This document shows positions 44,944-53,559 of a DNA stretch of 64,000 bases, one piece after another. The stretch spans positions 1,271,857 through 1,335,856 of the forward strand of contig JAGYKE010000004.1 in the NCBI GenBank assembly GCA_018401465.1. Direction: 5' to 3'. Both the position numbers and the translations under genes were made by a program. The notes under the pieces were generated by a model, which ran no database searches, was not told the DNA's origin, and was given only the letters and a program-made list of their open reading frames with translations. The stretch's first letter is position 1. Every line of letters starts with the position of its first letter. This DNA comes from Aestuariivita sp. (GTDB lineage: Bacteria; Pseudomonadota; Alphaproteobacteria; Rhodobacterales; Rhodobacteraceae).

Positions 44944-46064
44944 ACTTCGATCTGACCGAAGAACGCCAGATGCTGCAGGACACGCTGCGGCGTTTCCTGC
45001 GCGACCGCTACACGACCGAGGAACGCAACCGCATCCTGAACAGCGACGCGGGCTTCAGCGCGGACATCTGGGCGCAACTGGCCGAACTGGGCGTGCTGGG
45101 TGCCCTGTTCATCGAGACCCAAGGCGGCTTCGGCGGCGCGGGCTTCGACATCGCCGTGGTGTTCGAGGAACTGGGCCGCGCGGGCGTCGTTGAGCCGGTG
45201 ATGGACAGCGCGGTTCTTGGCGGGCGGCTTCTGGCCGCCGCAGGCCGCACCGATCTGGTGGAAGAGGTGATCGCAGGGGCCGCGCATCTGGCGCTTGCCC
45301 ATGGTGAACCGGTCAGCCGCTATGACCTGACCCATGTGGAAACCCGGCTGACCGCAGATGGCGGCGACCTGATCCTGTCGGGCCGCAAGGCCGTTGTGGT
45401 GAACGCCGAAGCTGCAGGTCACCTCATCGTCAGCGCCCGCGAAAGCGGCGGCGCGGCGGATGCGGATGGCATCTCGCTTGTCCTCGTTCCCGCCGACGTG
45501 GCGGGCCTGACCCTGCGCGGCTATCCGATGCTGTCGGGCGGCCGCGCGGCGGAAGTCACGCTTGACGATGTGCGCCTTCCTGCCTCTGCCCGTCTGGGTG
45601 ACGCGGGGCAGGGCTGGGCGCTGCTCTCTGATACAATCGCACTCGCCCATGTCGCTCTGGCGGCGGAAGCCTTGGGTGCCATGGAAAGTGCCGTGAAGCT
45701 GACCATCGACTATCTCGGCACGCGCCAGCAATTCGGGCGGCCCATCGGCACCTTCCAGGCGCTGCAGCACCGCGTCGCCGACATGCTGATCGAACTGGAA
45801 CAGGCGCGGTCCGCCGTGATCTTCGCCGCAGGCCATCTGGACGGCGACACCCGCACCCGCGACCGCCACATCGCCGCTGCGCGCCACCTGATCGGCCGCG
45901 TGGGCCGCCTTGTGGCCGAGGAATCGATCCAGATGCACGGCGGCATCGCCATGACGCAGGAATATGAACTCGCCCATATCGCCAAGCGCATCGTCATGAC
46001 CGACCACCGCTTCGGCGACACGGACTACCATCTTGAACGGTTCATCGCCCTTTCCGCCGCGTGA
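44940..46064 (+). CDS. acyl-CoA dehydrogenase, small-subunit type (PimD-like)
   Basis: A 374-residue partner of the preceding dehydrogenase. MNFDLTEERQMLQDTLRRFL and MHGGIAMTQEYELAHIAKRI identify the fold. Neither of the two usual positions carries a catalytic glutamate (around ALAHVALAAEALG and MTDHRFGDTDYHLER), so it probably supports cofactor binding and structure while the large subunit catalyses. This matches PimD and the paired FadE-type enzymes. The ATG overlaps the large-subunit stop. Confidence 0.9.
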   Translation: MNFDLTEERQMLQDTLRRFLRDRYTTEERNRILNSDAGFSADIWAQLAELGVLGALFIETQGGFGGAGFDIAVVFEELGRAGVVEPVMDSAVLGGRLLAAAGRTDLVEEVIAGAAHLALAHGEPVSRYDLTHVETRLTADGGDLILSGRKAVVVNAEAAGHLIVSARESGGAADADGISLVLVPADVAGLTLRGYPMLSGGRAAEVTLDDVRLPASARLGDAGQGWALLSDTIALAHVALAAEALGAMESAVKLTIDYLGTRQQFGRPIGTFQALQHRVADMLIELEQARSAVIFAAGHLDGDTRTRDRHIAAARHLIGRVGRLVAEESIQMHGGIAMTQEYELAHIAKRIVMTDHRFGDTDYHLERFIALSAA

Positions 46065-46464
46065 CAGCGCGGCCCCCGGCAGCGGCGCGCAGGACCTTGT
46101 CGGTTATGACATCGACCTGTCGCCCGCTGACGGGACCGTGCACGTCACGCTGGAGGTGGCCGAGAAGCACCTCAATCGTGGCCGGTCGCTCCATGGCGGG
46201 ATCATCGCGATGATGCTGGATGCGGCGGCGGGCTTCGCGGTGTCGAAACACCTGCGCCCCGATGCCGAAGCGCCGCTGGTGACGGTGACGCTGACCACGC
46301 AATTCATCGCGGCAGGCCGCGAGGGCGCGCGCGTCACCACCACGGGCCGCCGCATCGGCGGCGGTCGCAAGATCCATTACGCCGATGCCGAGATGGTGGA
46401 TGACACCGGCACAATCATCGCCCGTGCCAGCGGCGTCTTCAAACCGGTGGGAGGCACGACATGA
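46033..46464 (+). CDS. PaaI-type hotdog thioesterase
   Basis: A 143-residue hotdog-fold protein expected to hydrolyse acyl- or aryl-CoA esters and relieve CoA trapping. NRGRSLHGGIIAMMLDAAAG contains the HGG active-site region, followed by VTVTLTTQFIAAGREG. Only a TTG at 46033 gives a full-length N-terminus; it overlaps the preceding gene by 32 bases. The stop overlaps the next gene as ATGA. Confidence 0.85.
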   Translation: MNGSSPFPPRDSAAPGSGAQDLVGYDIDLSPADGTVHVTLEVAEKHLNRGRSLHGGIIAMMLDAAAGFAVSKHLRPDAEAPLVTVTLTTQFIAAGREGARVTTTGRRIGGGRKIHYADAEMVDDTGTIIARASGVFKPVGGTT

Positions 46465-47237
46465 CCCTTGCCCGCGTCGATGACCGGGGTGACCTCCTTG
46501 TCGTCGTCAACATGAACGCCACAAGGCGCGGCGCGCTGTCGCCCGACCTGTACGCCGCGATCGGCGACGCGCTGAAGGGCGCAGGCGACGACCGCATCCG
46601 CGCGGTGATCCTGACGTCCGAAGGCGGCTTCTTCTGCGCGGGCGGCGACCTGAACGTGCTGATCGACCGGCGCAAGCTGTCGGAACCCGAACGCCGCGCC
46701 AAGGTCGATGACCTGCACGACCTCGTCCGCGCCATCCGCGCCTGCCCGGTCCCGGTGATCGCCGCCGTGGAAGGGGGCGCGGCGGGGGCGGGGGCCTCGC
46801 TCGCCTTCGCCTGCGATCTGATCGTCGCGGCGGAAGGGGCGAAGTTCACCGCGGCTTACGTCAAGGCGGGGCTGGTGCCCGATGCGGGCCTGACCTCGGC
46901 CCTGTCGCGCATGATCCCGCGCCAGCTGGCGATGGAGATGTGCCTTCTCGCCCGTCCCGTCACCGCCGAACGCCTGCACGCTTTGGGGGCTGTCAACGCG
47001 GTTGTCCCAGCGGGCGAAGCAGAGGCAGAAGCGATGCGCCTTGCCGACGCGCTGGCGCAGGGCCCGCGCGGGGCGCAGGGCGCGATCCGGCGGCTGGTCG
47101 CGCAGGCCTTTGAGGCGACCGAGGCGCAGCAGCTCGACGCCGAGCGCGATCACATGGCCGCCGCCGCCGGGGGGCACGAGGCGGCGGAAGGCATCGCCGC
47201 CTTCCTCGAAAAACGCGCGCCCCGGTTCGGCGGATGA
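46461..47237 (+). CDS. enoyl-CoA hydratase/isomerase family protein
   Basis: A 258-residue crotonase-fold protein. The oxyanion-hole motifs are FFCAGGDLNVLIDRR and EGGAAGAGASLAFACDLI. At the second catalytic site LVPDAGLTSAL has Asp where hydratases often have Glu, so an isomerase or another crotonase reaction is possible. It overlaps genes on both sides by ATGA. In a pim-like pathway it could supply a second hydratase or isomerase for unsaturated intermediates. Confidence 0.9.
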   Translation: MTLARVDDRGDLLVVVNMNATRRGALSPDLYAAIGDALKGAGDDRIRAVILTSEGGFFCAGGDLNVLIDRRKLSEPERRAKVDDLHDLVRAIRACPVPVIAAVEGGAAGAGASLAFACDLIVAAEGAKFTAAYVKAGLVPDAGLTSALSRMIPRQLAMEMCLLARPVTAERLHALGAVNAVVPAGEAEAEAMRLADALAQGPRGAQGAIRRLVAQAFEATEAQQLDAERDHMAAAAGGHEAAEGIAAFLEKRAPRFGG

Positions 47238-48238
47238 CCCCGACCTGGGATACCGCGCTGACGCGCGACTTCGGGCTGCGCCTGCCGATCCTTGCGGGCG
47301 GGCTGCAATGGCTGGCGGACGCCGATTACGTCACCGCCGCCGCGCGCGCGGGCATCATCGGCTTCATCACGGCGGCGAGCCATGCCGAGACGGCCGACCT
47401 GAGGGCCGAGATCGCGAAGGCGCGCCGCGCCTGCGACGGGCTGCCCTTCGGCGTCAATGTCTCGATGCTGCCGAAACTCGTGCCGGGCGAGAAGACCGAG
47501 GAAATCTTCCGCCTGATCGCGGGTGAAGGGGTCACGGTCATCGAGACCTCGGGACGCAATCCCGAACCCTACATGGACCTCCTGAAATCCCTCGGCCTGA
47601 CCGTGATCCACAAGGTCCCCGCCGTGCGATACGCCGTGAAGGCGCAGTCGGTGGGCGTCGACATGGTCGCGATCGTGGGCGCCGAATGCGGCGGCCATCC
47701 GGGGATGGACATGATCGGGTCCTTCGTGAACGCCGCGATGGCGGGGCGCGACCTGAAAATCCCGTTCCTGATCGGCGGCGGGGTCGGGCATGGGTCACAA
47801 CTCGTCGCCGCACTCGCCATGGGCGCGTCGGGCGTCGTCATGGGCACGCGGCTTCTGGTGGCCGACGAACTCAACGCGCATCGTGGATACAAGCAGGCGC
47901 TGGTCGATGCCACCGAACGCGACACCGCGCTCACCATGTCCTCGGTCCGCAATACGATCCGGACGCTGGCGAACGAGACGACAGCCGAGGTCGCCCGCAT
48001 CGAACGCGAGACCCCGGGTGTGACCATTCAGGACCTGCTCCCCCTCGTCTCCGGCAAGATCGGGCGCGAGGCCTACCGCACCGGCGACGTGTCGAAGGGC
48101 ATGCTGTCGGCGGGCCATGCGCTGGGCCTGACCGACCGGATCGAGCCCATGGCCGACATCATCGCCCGGATCGAGGCCGAGGCTTTGCAGGCCATGGGCC
48201 GCCTCGGCACCGTCGTCCGGCACGGGGCGGCGGGGTGA
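47234..48238 (+). CDS. nitronate monooxygenase-family flavoprotein
   Basis: A 334-residue FMN-dependent TIM-barrel protein of the nitronate monooxygenase / 2-nitropropane dioxygenase family. ILAGGLQWLADADYVTAAAR, GAECGGHPGMDMIGSFV and FLIGGGVGHGSQLVAALAMG are the FMN-binding blocks. Members embedded in acyl-CoA operons often act as enoyl-CoA reductase-like enzymes and may not use nitronates. It is coupled by ATGA upstream and GTGA downstream. Confidence 0.88.
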   Translation: MTPTWDTALTRDFGLRLPILAGGLQWLADADYVTAAARAGIIGFITAASHAETADLRAEIAKARRACDGLPFGVNVSMLPKLVPGEKTEEIFRLIAGEGVTVIETSGRNPEPYMDLLKSLGLTVIHKVPAVRYAVKAQSVGVDMVAIVGAECGGHPGMDMIGSFVNAAMAGRDLKIPFLIGGGVGHGSQLVAALAMGASGVVMGTRLLVADELNAHRGYKQALVDATERDTALTMSSVRNTIRTLANETTAEVARIERETPGVTIQDLLPLVSGKIGREAYRTGDVSKGMLSAGHALGLTDRIEPMADIIARIEAEALQAMGRLGTVVRHGAAG

Positions 48239-49725
48239 GCGCGCGCTGGCACGACCTGCCCGATGCGCAGGCGGCCAAACGGCCCGGTGCCCGCGCGCTT
48301 GTCGACACGACCGGTGCGGACTGGTCCTGGAGCGATCTGAAGGCGGCGTCCGAAGACCTTGCGCAGACGCTCACGCGCGCAGGCGTCACGCGGGGCGACC
48401 GCGTGCTGATCCTGGCCGAGAACTGCAATGCCGCCGTCGCGTCACTTTATGCCTGTTCGCGTCTGGGCGCCGCCGCGATCCCGATCAACGCCCGCCAGAC
48501 CGGGGCCGAGGTGGACCGCGTCATCGCCCACGCGACCCCCGCCGCGATTCTGGCCACCACCGCCGTCTCGCCTGACGCCGCCGCCCATGCCGCGCGGCTG
48601 GGTGCGACCCCGGTCGAGGGTCGCTTCGGCGCGCTCCAGATGACCCGGCGCACCAGCGATCCGGAAGGCGATGGCGATGTCGCGGTCGTGCTTTATACCA
48701 CCGGCACGACGGGCACGCCCAAGGGCGTGATGCTGACGCATGAGAACCTGATTTTCGGCGGCACGGCGTCGGCCACCCTGCGCGCCATGACCGCGGATGA
48801 CCTGATCTACGGCGTTCTGCCCATCACCCATGTCTTCGGGCTGGCCTCGATCGTCACCGCCGCCACCGTCGCGGGCGCGCGCATCCGGTTCGAGCCGCGC
48901 TTTTCCGCGGCCCGGCTTTACGCCGCGCTGACCGAAGGCGTCACGCTTCTGTCGGCGGTGCCGCAGATGCATGCGCTGCTGATGGACTATACAAGCGGAC
49001 AGGGCTTTGACCGGCTGCCCGGAGGGACGCTGCGCTATGTGTCGTCAGGTGCGGCCCCGCTCGACCCGACATGGAAGCGCAAGGCGGAAGGCTTCTACGG
49101 CGTCGCACTGCAGAACGGCTATGGCATGACCGAAACGACCGCCGGTGTCTCGATCACGCAAAGCGCGCTTGGCGATCCTGACACCTCGACCGGCCCCGCG
49201 CTGCCGGGGGTCGAGATCCGCATCGACGAAACCGTGCCCGGCGGCGGCGACGGCGCGGGCGAAGTGGTGGTGCGCGGTCCCAACATCATGAAAGGCTATT
49301 TCCGCAACACCGAGGCGACGTTGGCGGCGCTGTCGCCCGACGGCTGGCTGCGCACCGGCGATCTGGGGCGCATCGACGGGCAGGGGCGTCTGCACATCCT
49401 CGGCCGCTCGAAGGAGCTGATCATCCACGGCGGCTTCAATGTCTATCCACCGGAAGTCGAGGCCGCGCTGAACGACCACTCGCAGGTGATCCAGTCGGCC
49501 GTGATCGGACGGATGGAGGGGGGTGACGAAAAGGTGCTCGCCTTCGTGCAGGTGGCCGAAGGCTGCGATCTGACCGAGGAGGCCCTGCGCGCCTTCGTGG
49601 CCGACCGCCTTGCGGGCTACAAGCGGCCCGCGCGCATCGTTCTGGCGACCAGCCTGCCCGCCGCGCCGACGGGCAAGATCCTCAAGCACCGGCTGTTGGA
49701 GGCCTTTGCCGACCGTCTGCGGTAG
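48235..49725 (+). CDS. AMP-dependent acyl-CoA ligase (PimA-like position)
   Basis: A 496-residue adenylate-forming enzyme that activates a carboxylic acid to its CoA ester. The P-loop YTTGTTGTPKGVMLTHENL, the NGYGMTETTAGVS motif, GWLRTGDLGRIDGQGRLHI and the hinge GRSKELIIHGGFNVYPPEVE, with the catalytic lysine in PTGKILKHRL, are complete. It starts at GTG 48235 in a GTGA overlap. It would feed the acid substrate into the beta-oxidation enzymes encoded upstream in the same operon. Confidence 0.92.
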   Translation: MSARWHDLPDAQAAKRPGARALVDTTGADWSWSDLKAASEDLAQTLTRAGVTRGDRVLILAENCNAAVASLYACSRLGAAAIPINARQTGAEVDRVIAHATPAAILATTAVSPDAAAHAARLGATPVEGRFGALQMTRRTSDPEGDGDVAVVLYTTGTTGTPKGVMLTHENLIFGGTASATLRAMTADDLIYGVLPITHVFGLASIVTAATVAGARIRFEPRFSAARLYAALTEGVTLLSAVPQMHALLMDYTSGQGFDRLPGGTLRYVSSGAAPLDPTWKRKAEGFYGVALQNGYGMTETTAGVSITQSALGDPDTSTGPALPGVEIRIDETVPGGGDGAGEVVVRGPNIMKGYFRNTEATLAALSPDGWLRTGDLGRIDGQGRLHILGRSKELIIHGGFNVYPPEVEAALNDHSQVIQSAVIGRMEGGDEKVLAFVQVAEGCDLTEEALRAFVADRLAGYKRPARIVLATSLPAAPTGKILKHRLLEAFADRLR

Positions 49726-49757
49726 GCGCCGATCTTTCGCAGAAAGATCGTGCGCCC
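49725..49757. terminator. bidirectional hairpin between the ligase and rpe genes
   Basis: GATCTTTC, GCA, GAAAGATC (49731-49749) is a perfect 8-bp stem, extended by GGCGC and GCGCC outside it. It occupies almost the whole 36-base gap between two convergent genes and can stop transcription in both directions. There is no long T-run, so it may act partly as an RNA 3' end stabiliser. Confidence 0.6.
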
Positions 49758-49761
49758 TGTC

Positions 49762-50451
49762 TCAGACGTAGACGCCTGCCGCCGCCGCGCGGATCGCGCG
49801 GATGTTGCGGCCATAGACCTCCGGTGCATCCACCGACCCGCCCTTGAAGACAGCCGATCCCGCCACCAGCACATCCGCCCCCGCCTGCGCGACCAGCGGT
49901 GCGGTCACCGAGTCCACCCCGCCGTCGATCTCGATATGCACGGGCCGGTCGCCGATCATCGCGCGCAGGCTGCGCACCTTGTCGGTCATGTCGATGAACT
50001 TCTGCCCGCCGAAGCCTGGGTTCACCGTCATCACGCAGACAAGGTCCGCAAGGTCCAGCAGATGCGCGACCGCCCCGGCCGGGGTGCCGGGGTTGAGCGC
50101 GACGCCCGCCTTCATCCCCGCGCCCCGGATCGCCTGCAGTGTGCGGTGGATGTGCGGGCCGGCCTCCACGTGGGCGGTCAGGATGTCGGCACCCGCCTGC
50201 GCGAAGGCGTCGATATAGGGGTCCACCGGCGCGATCATCAGGTGCACATCCATCACCGTCTTCACATGGCGGCGGAAGGCCGCGACGGCGGGCGGGCCGA
50301 AGGTCAGGTTCGGCACGAAATGGCCGTCCATCACGTCGACATGGACCCAGTCGGCCCCCTGCGCCTCGATCGCCGCGATCTCGGCTCCGAAATTGGCGAA
50401 ATCCGCCGACAGGATCGATGGTGCGATCTTGATGGAACGGTCAAAACTCAT
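49762..50451 (-). CDS. rpe: ribulose-phosphate 3-epimerase
   Basis: A 229-residue TIM-barrel enzyme interconverting ribulose 5-phosphate and xylulose 5-phosphate in the pentose phosphate and Calvin pathways. KIAPSILSADFANFG, VHVDVMDGHFVPNLTFGP, VMTVNPGFGGQKFI and IEIDGGVDSVTA are the conserved strand ends with the metal-binding residues. It is the last gene of the minus-strand cluster that starts near 57.7 kb, 66 bases after the DUF1045 gene. Confidence 0.96.
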   Translation of the reverse strand: MSFDRSIKIAPSILSADFANFGAEIAAIEAQGADWVHVDVMDGHFVPNLTFGPPAVAAFRRHVKTVMDVHLMIAPVDPYIDAFAQAGADILTAHVEAGPHIHRTLQAIRGAGMKAGVALNPGTPAGAVAHLLDLADLVCVMTVNPGFGGQKFIDMTDKVRSLRAMIGDRPVHIEIDGGVDSVTAPLVAQAGADVLVAGSAVFKGGSVDAPEVYGRNIRAIRAAAAGVYV

Positions 50452-50517
50452 GGGTCACATCCTTGTGCGGGGGTCAGCCGCGCCCGGGATACAGCGCAGG
50501 CGCGGGGAAGGGAACAC

Positions 50518-51213
50518 TCAGCCGCCCAGCGCGAAGCGTTCCACCAGATGCAGATGACCCTCTGCATCCTCGCCCACAAGGGCGATGTCGGCGATGCGCA
50601 GGCTGGCGGGCATCAGCGGCATCAGCCAGCCACCAAGGATGGCTTCGACCTCCGCCACTTCGGCCCGCGACAGGCGGCCCGTCAGGGTGACGTGAAACCG
50701 GAAGTGCTCCATCACGTAAGGATAGCCCCAGCGCAGCAGGTTTGCGTCTTCCTCTTCCGACAGGCCCGCCATGCGGCGGCGCGCCAGTTCCTCCTCCGAC
50801 GCGGGGGCGCGGAAGTCGTCGATGCTCCGCACGCAGTCCGCTGCCAGCGCCTGAATCGCCCCCTGATCACCGGGTGCGGTGAGCGCGAGGAACCGCCCCA
50901 GCGGCGTCAGCGCCAGCCCCGGCAGGGTCACCGGCGCGCAGCCCGCCGCAAGCCGCGCGCAGGCGGCGCGCAGGGTGTCTTCGGTGCAACCGTCTGCCAG
51001 ATGAAAGGGCGGCTTCAGCGTCGCATGCAGGCCGTATCGGCGCGGCGTCGCGGTGATCTCGGCCCAGGGGAGCGGCAGGTCGGGCAGGTCTGACGGCGGC
51101 CCGCTGGGCACGCCCGCCACGGCGTCCCATCCCAGCCAGTCGGTGGCGCGTCGCGCCCAAGGCTCGCGCCCCGGATCGGGCAACCAGTAAAGGCCATAGC
51201 GCCGCCAGGTCAT
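50518..51213 (-). CDS. DUF1045 protein, 2H-phosphoesterase-like
   Basis: A 231-residue protein of the DUF1045 family, often called a phosphonate-operon protein. Two His-x-Thr/Ser motifs, YGLHATLKPPF and FHVTLTGRLS, are those of 2H phosphoesterases, and the opening WRRYGLYWLPDP fits the family. No phosphonate lyase genes are nearby, so a different phosphodiester or cyclic-phosphate substrate is likely. ATGA overlap with the methyltransferase gene. Confidence 0.82.
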   Translation of the reverse strand: MTWRRYGLYWLPDPGREPWARRATDWLGWDAVAGVPSGPPSDLPDLPLPWAEITATPRRYGLHATLKPPFHLADGCTEDTLRAACARLAAGCAPVTLPGLALTPLGRFLALTAPGDQGAIQALAADCVRSIDDFRAPASEEELARRRMAGLSEEEDANLLRWGYPYVMEHFRFHVTLTGRLSRAEVAEVEAILGGWLMPLMPASLRIADIALVGEDAEGHLHLVERFALGG

Positions 51214-51689
51214 GGCGCGCGGTAGAAGAGGTAACGGTCGGGCGCGATCGTTTCCGGCCCCGCGACCTGTGTGAACCCCACCAGCGGCTGGCCCGACACG
51301 ATCAGCCCGCCCGGCACCATCAGCCGCGCCAGCGCCGGGCTCAGCCGCGCGGCCTCGGCCACGTCTTCGTCCTTCACGCCGAAACCCAGATCGTAATGCG
51401 CCAGCGCAAAGCGTGCGCCTTCGTCGGCCAGAACCGCCAGCATCGGCGCGGCCTCGCCCTGCAGGAAATCCGCTTCGGGCGGCACGCAGGACGGGTGGCA
51501 TTGCAGCACCCGGTCGATCACCCGGATGCGGCGGCCGGGCAGTGCCTCGCGTAGGTGGTCATAGGTCCGCCCGTTGCCGAGCCCGAGGTCAAGCACATCG
51601 CCCGCCACGCCCCCGATCTGCGCGGCGGCCCAGTTTAGCCCGTCGCGTTGGGCGCTCAGGCGGCGCAGCATGCTGTCCAGACGGCTCAT
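51210..51689 (-). CDS. class I SAM-dependent methyltransferase
   Basis: A 159-residue protein with the SAM-binding motif VLDLGLGNGRTYDHLRE and an acidic residue at the end of the next strand (RIRVIDRVL). It is shorter than typical class I enzymes and lacks a clear substrate domain, so it probably methylates a small or peptide-free acceptor. ATG 51689 is chosen because it overlaps the deacetylase stop as ATGA; an upstream ATG at 51713 is less likely. Confidence 0.8.
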   Translation of the reverse strand: MSRLDSMLRRLSAQRDGLNWAAAQIGGVAGDVLDLGLGNGRTYDHLREALPGRRIRVIDRVLQCHPSCVPPEADFLQGEAAPMLAVLADEGARFALAHYDLGFGVKDEDVAEAARLSPALARLMVPGGLIVSGQPLVGFTQVAGPETIAPDRYLFYRAP

Positions 51690-52444
51690 GTCAGGTCCTC
51701 TCTCGCGTTCCACGCCCGGATCGAGCCATCCGACAGGACGGCGGCGAGGTCTTCGCAGAAGGACCAGATTTCGGCGTCATGAACAAGGTGGTGCGTCAGC
51801 AGGCCCAGCGGTTCGGCGCTGTCGGCGCGGCCTTCGCGGCGGTCCTGCAGATGCGCGACAAGCTGCGTGACGACCATGCCGGGGTCGGCCAGCCCGCGCG
51901 TGCCGCGCCAGTCGATGGGGTCCACATGCGTGTTCACTTGCACCAGCCCCGGCGCGGCCTCCACCGCCGTGCGCGGCCCGAAGGTCGATATCGCGCGATA
52001 GCCCAGCCCCGTCAGGCGCGGCAGCAGCGCGGGCGCGATCCGGTTCCAGGGCGGCACGAAAACCGGGGCGAGCGCCGGTCCGAACAGCGCGGCAAGCGTC
52101 TTGATCCCGTCCTGCGCATCCGCCTCGAGCGCGGGCAGGGGACGGTGCGCACCGAATTCCGCCTTCTTTTCCCCCGTGCCTGCGTGATTGCGGTGGGCAA
52201 GGCCATGCACCAGCACGATCAGGTTGTCCGCCCCGGTCACAGCCTGCGCCAGCGACGGCCCGGCCCCTTCGGGGATCACCGCGACATGCACCGGCAGGCC
52301 CGCCGCCACCGCCATCGCCGACAGGCGGCGCAGCGCGGGCGTGTCCGCGACCGCATCGTCGTCGCGCCACCAGACCGGCAGGACCAGCCCCGCCTCCCGC
52401 CAGCGGGTCAGTTCGTCGCGAAGGGGCGACCAGAGCGCGCTCAT
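51686..52444 (-). CDS. polysaccharide deacetylase-like protein
   Basis: A 252-residue protein of the NodB-homology (CE4) superfamily in a divergent form. WWRDDDAVADTPALRRL carries the aspartate pair, VLVHGLAHRNHAG gives the histidine metal ligands, and FVPPWNRIAPALLPRL matches the PPWN motif of this branch. It would remove an N-acetyl group from a sugar of the glycan made by the neighbouring glycosyltransferases. ATGA overlaps on both sides. Confidence 0.85.
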   Translation of the reverse strand: MSALWSPLRDELTRWREAGLVLPVWWRDDDAVADTPALRRLSAMAVAAGLPVHVAVIPEGAGPSLAQAVTGADNLIVLVHGLAHRNHAGTGEKKAEFGAHRPLPALEADAQDGIKTLAALFGPALAPVFVPPWNRIAPALLPRLTGLGYRAISTFGPRTAVEAAPGLVQVNTHVDPIDWRGTRGLADPGMVVTQLVAHLQDRREGRADSAEPLGLLTHHLVHDAEIWSFCEDLAAVLSDGSIRAWNAREDLT

Positions 52445-53559
52445 CCCCCTGTCATCCGTTCTGCGATCGCGACGCTTGCCGCCGCGCCGTCCATGGCGAA
52501 ATCGCTCGGCCCCCGCCGCGGCGCGGCGGCCAGCCCGGCCACTGCCTGCGACAGTGCCGGGCCGCTCAGCCCGGACTGGCGCAAGACCGCGAAGCCCTCC
52601 AGCCGCGCAAGGCTTTCCGCGCGCAGGGTCTGCTCCACCTCCGACCCGTCGTCGAACGGCACCAGAACCGCAGGACACCCCGTCTGCAGAAGATCCAACG
52701 CGGTGTTGTAGCCGCACATGCTCACCGACACCGCCGCGCGGGTCAGCATCGCCCGGAAATCGGGGCGCGCGGGCTCCGCGATGACGTTCGCCGTCGCCCC
52801 GGCCGCCAGCCGCGCGATGCGCGGCGCGGGGTCCGCCCCGCCCACCAGCAGCCGCCATGTCAGGGCCGACCCCGCCGCCGCCGCGACCGCCGCGCGGAAC
52901 AGCGCATCGCCTACGGCACCACCGCCTGCACTGACCAGAACCTCGTCCTTGCCCGTGCCCTCGGGCGCGGCCTTGGGCGGGGGCGGGGCCACGAAGCCCG
53001 TATACTGCAGCCGCGCCGCCAAGGCGTCGTCGACGGGCCAGCTTGCTTCCAGCGGCACGGCGCGGGCGTCGGAATGCACCAGCACGCCGTCATAAAACGC
53101 GGCGATCCGCTCTGCCGCCGCGCGCGCCTTCGCGGGCTTGGACGGCGGCGCAAGGATGTCGCGCACCGATGCCAGCGTGACCCTTGCAAGCCCCGCCTGC
53201 AGCAGCGCGTCGAATTCCGCCGCCAGAACCCGGCGGCCAAAGGGGTAAAGCTCGGTGATCAGCACGTCCGGCGCGGCCGCGCGTGCCGCCTCCAGCAGCC
53301 GATCCTGCCGCGCCTGCAGGAAGGCCCCGTCAACCGGCCTGCCGTCCGCGCCCAGAAGCCGGGCGAAATTCACCCCGTCTGACGCGACGGGCGGCAGTTG
53401 CACCAGCCGCGCCGCGCCCATGTCGACCCCGGGCAGGGGCAGGCCGCCACTGATCAGAACGGTGTCGTGCCCCGCCCCGGCGAAGGCGCGTGCCAGCGTC
53501 GCGGCGCGGCGCAGGTGGCCCGTGCCCAGCAGATGCGTGACGACGATCAGGACCCGCAT
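52441..53559 (-). CDS. GT-B glycosyltransferase (MurG-like fold)
   Basis: A 372-residue glycosyltransferase. MRVLIVVTHLLGTGHLRR opens the N-terminal Rossmann domain with the G-x-GHLRR motif of the predicted family COG4671. The C-terminal domain has VLVSAGGGAVGDALFRAA and SMCGYNTALDLLQTGCPAVL, where a nucleotide sugar binds. It shares the GHLRR signature with the gene at 56448-57668, so the cluster has two related enzymes. It overlaps the phosphatase gene by 13 bases. Confidence 0.85.
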   Translation of the reverse strand: MRVLIVVTHLLGTGHLRRAATLARAFAGAGHDTVLISGGLPLPGVDMGAARLVQLPPVASDGVNFARLLGADGRPVDGAFLQARQDRLLEAARAAAPDVLITELYPFGRRVLAAEFDALLQAGLARVTLASVRDILAPPSKPAKARAAAERIAAFYDGVLVHSDARAVPLEASWPVDDALAARLQYTGFVAPPPPKAAPEGTGKDEVLVSAGGGAVGDALFRAAVAAAAGSALTWRLLVGGADPAPRIARLAAGATANVIAEPARPDFRAMLTRAAVSVSMCGYNTALDLLQTGCPAVLVPFDDGSEVEQTLRAESLARLEGFAVLRQSGLSGPALSQAVAGLAAAPRRGPSDFAMDGAAASVAIAERMTGG

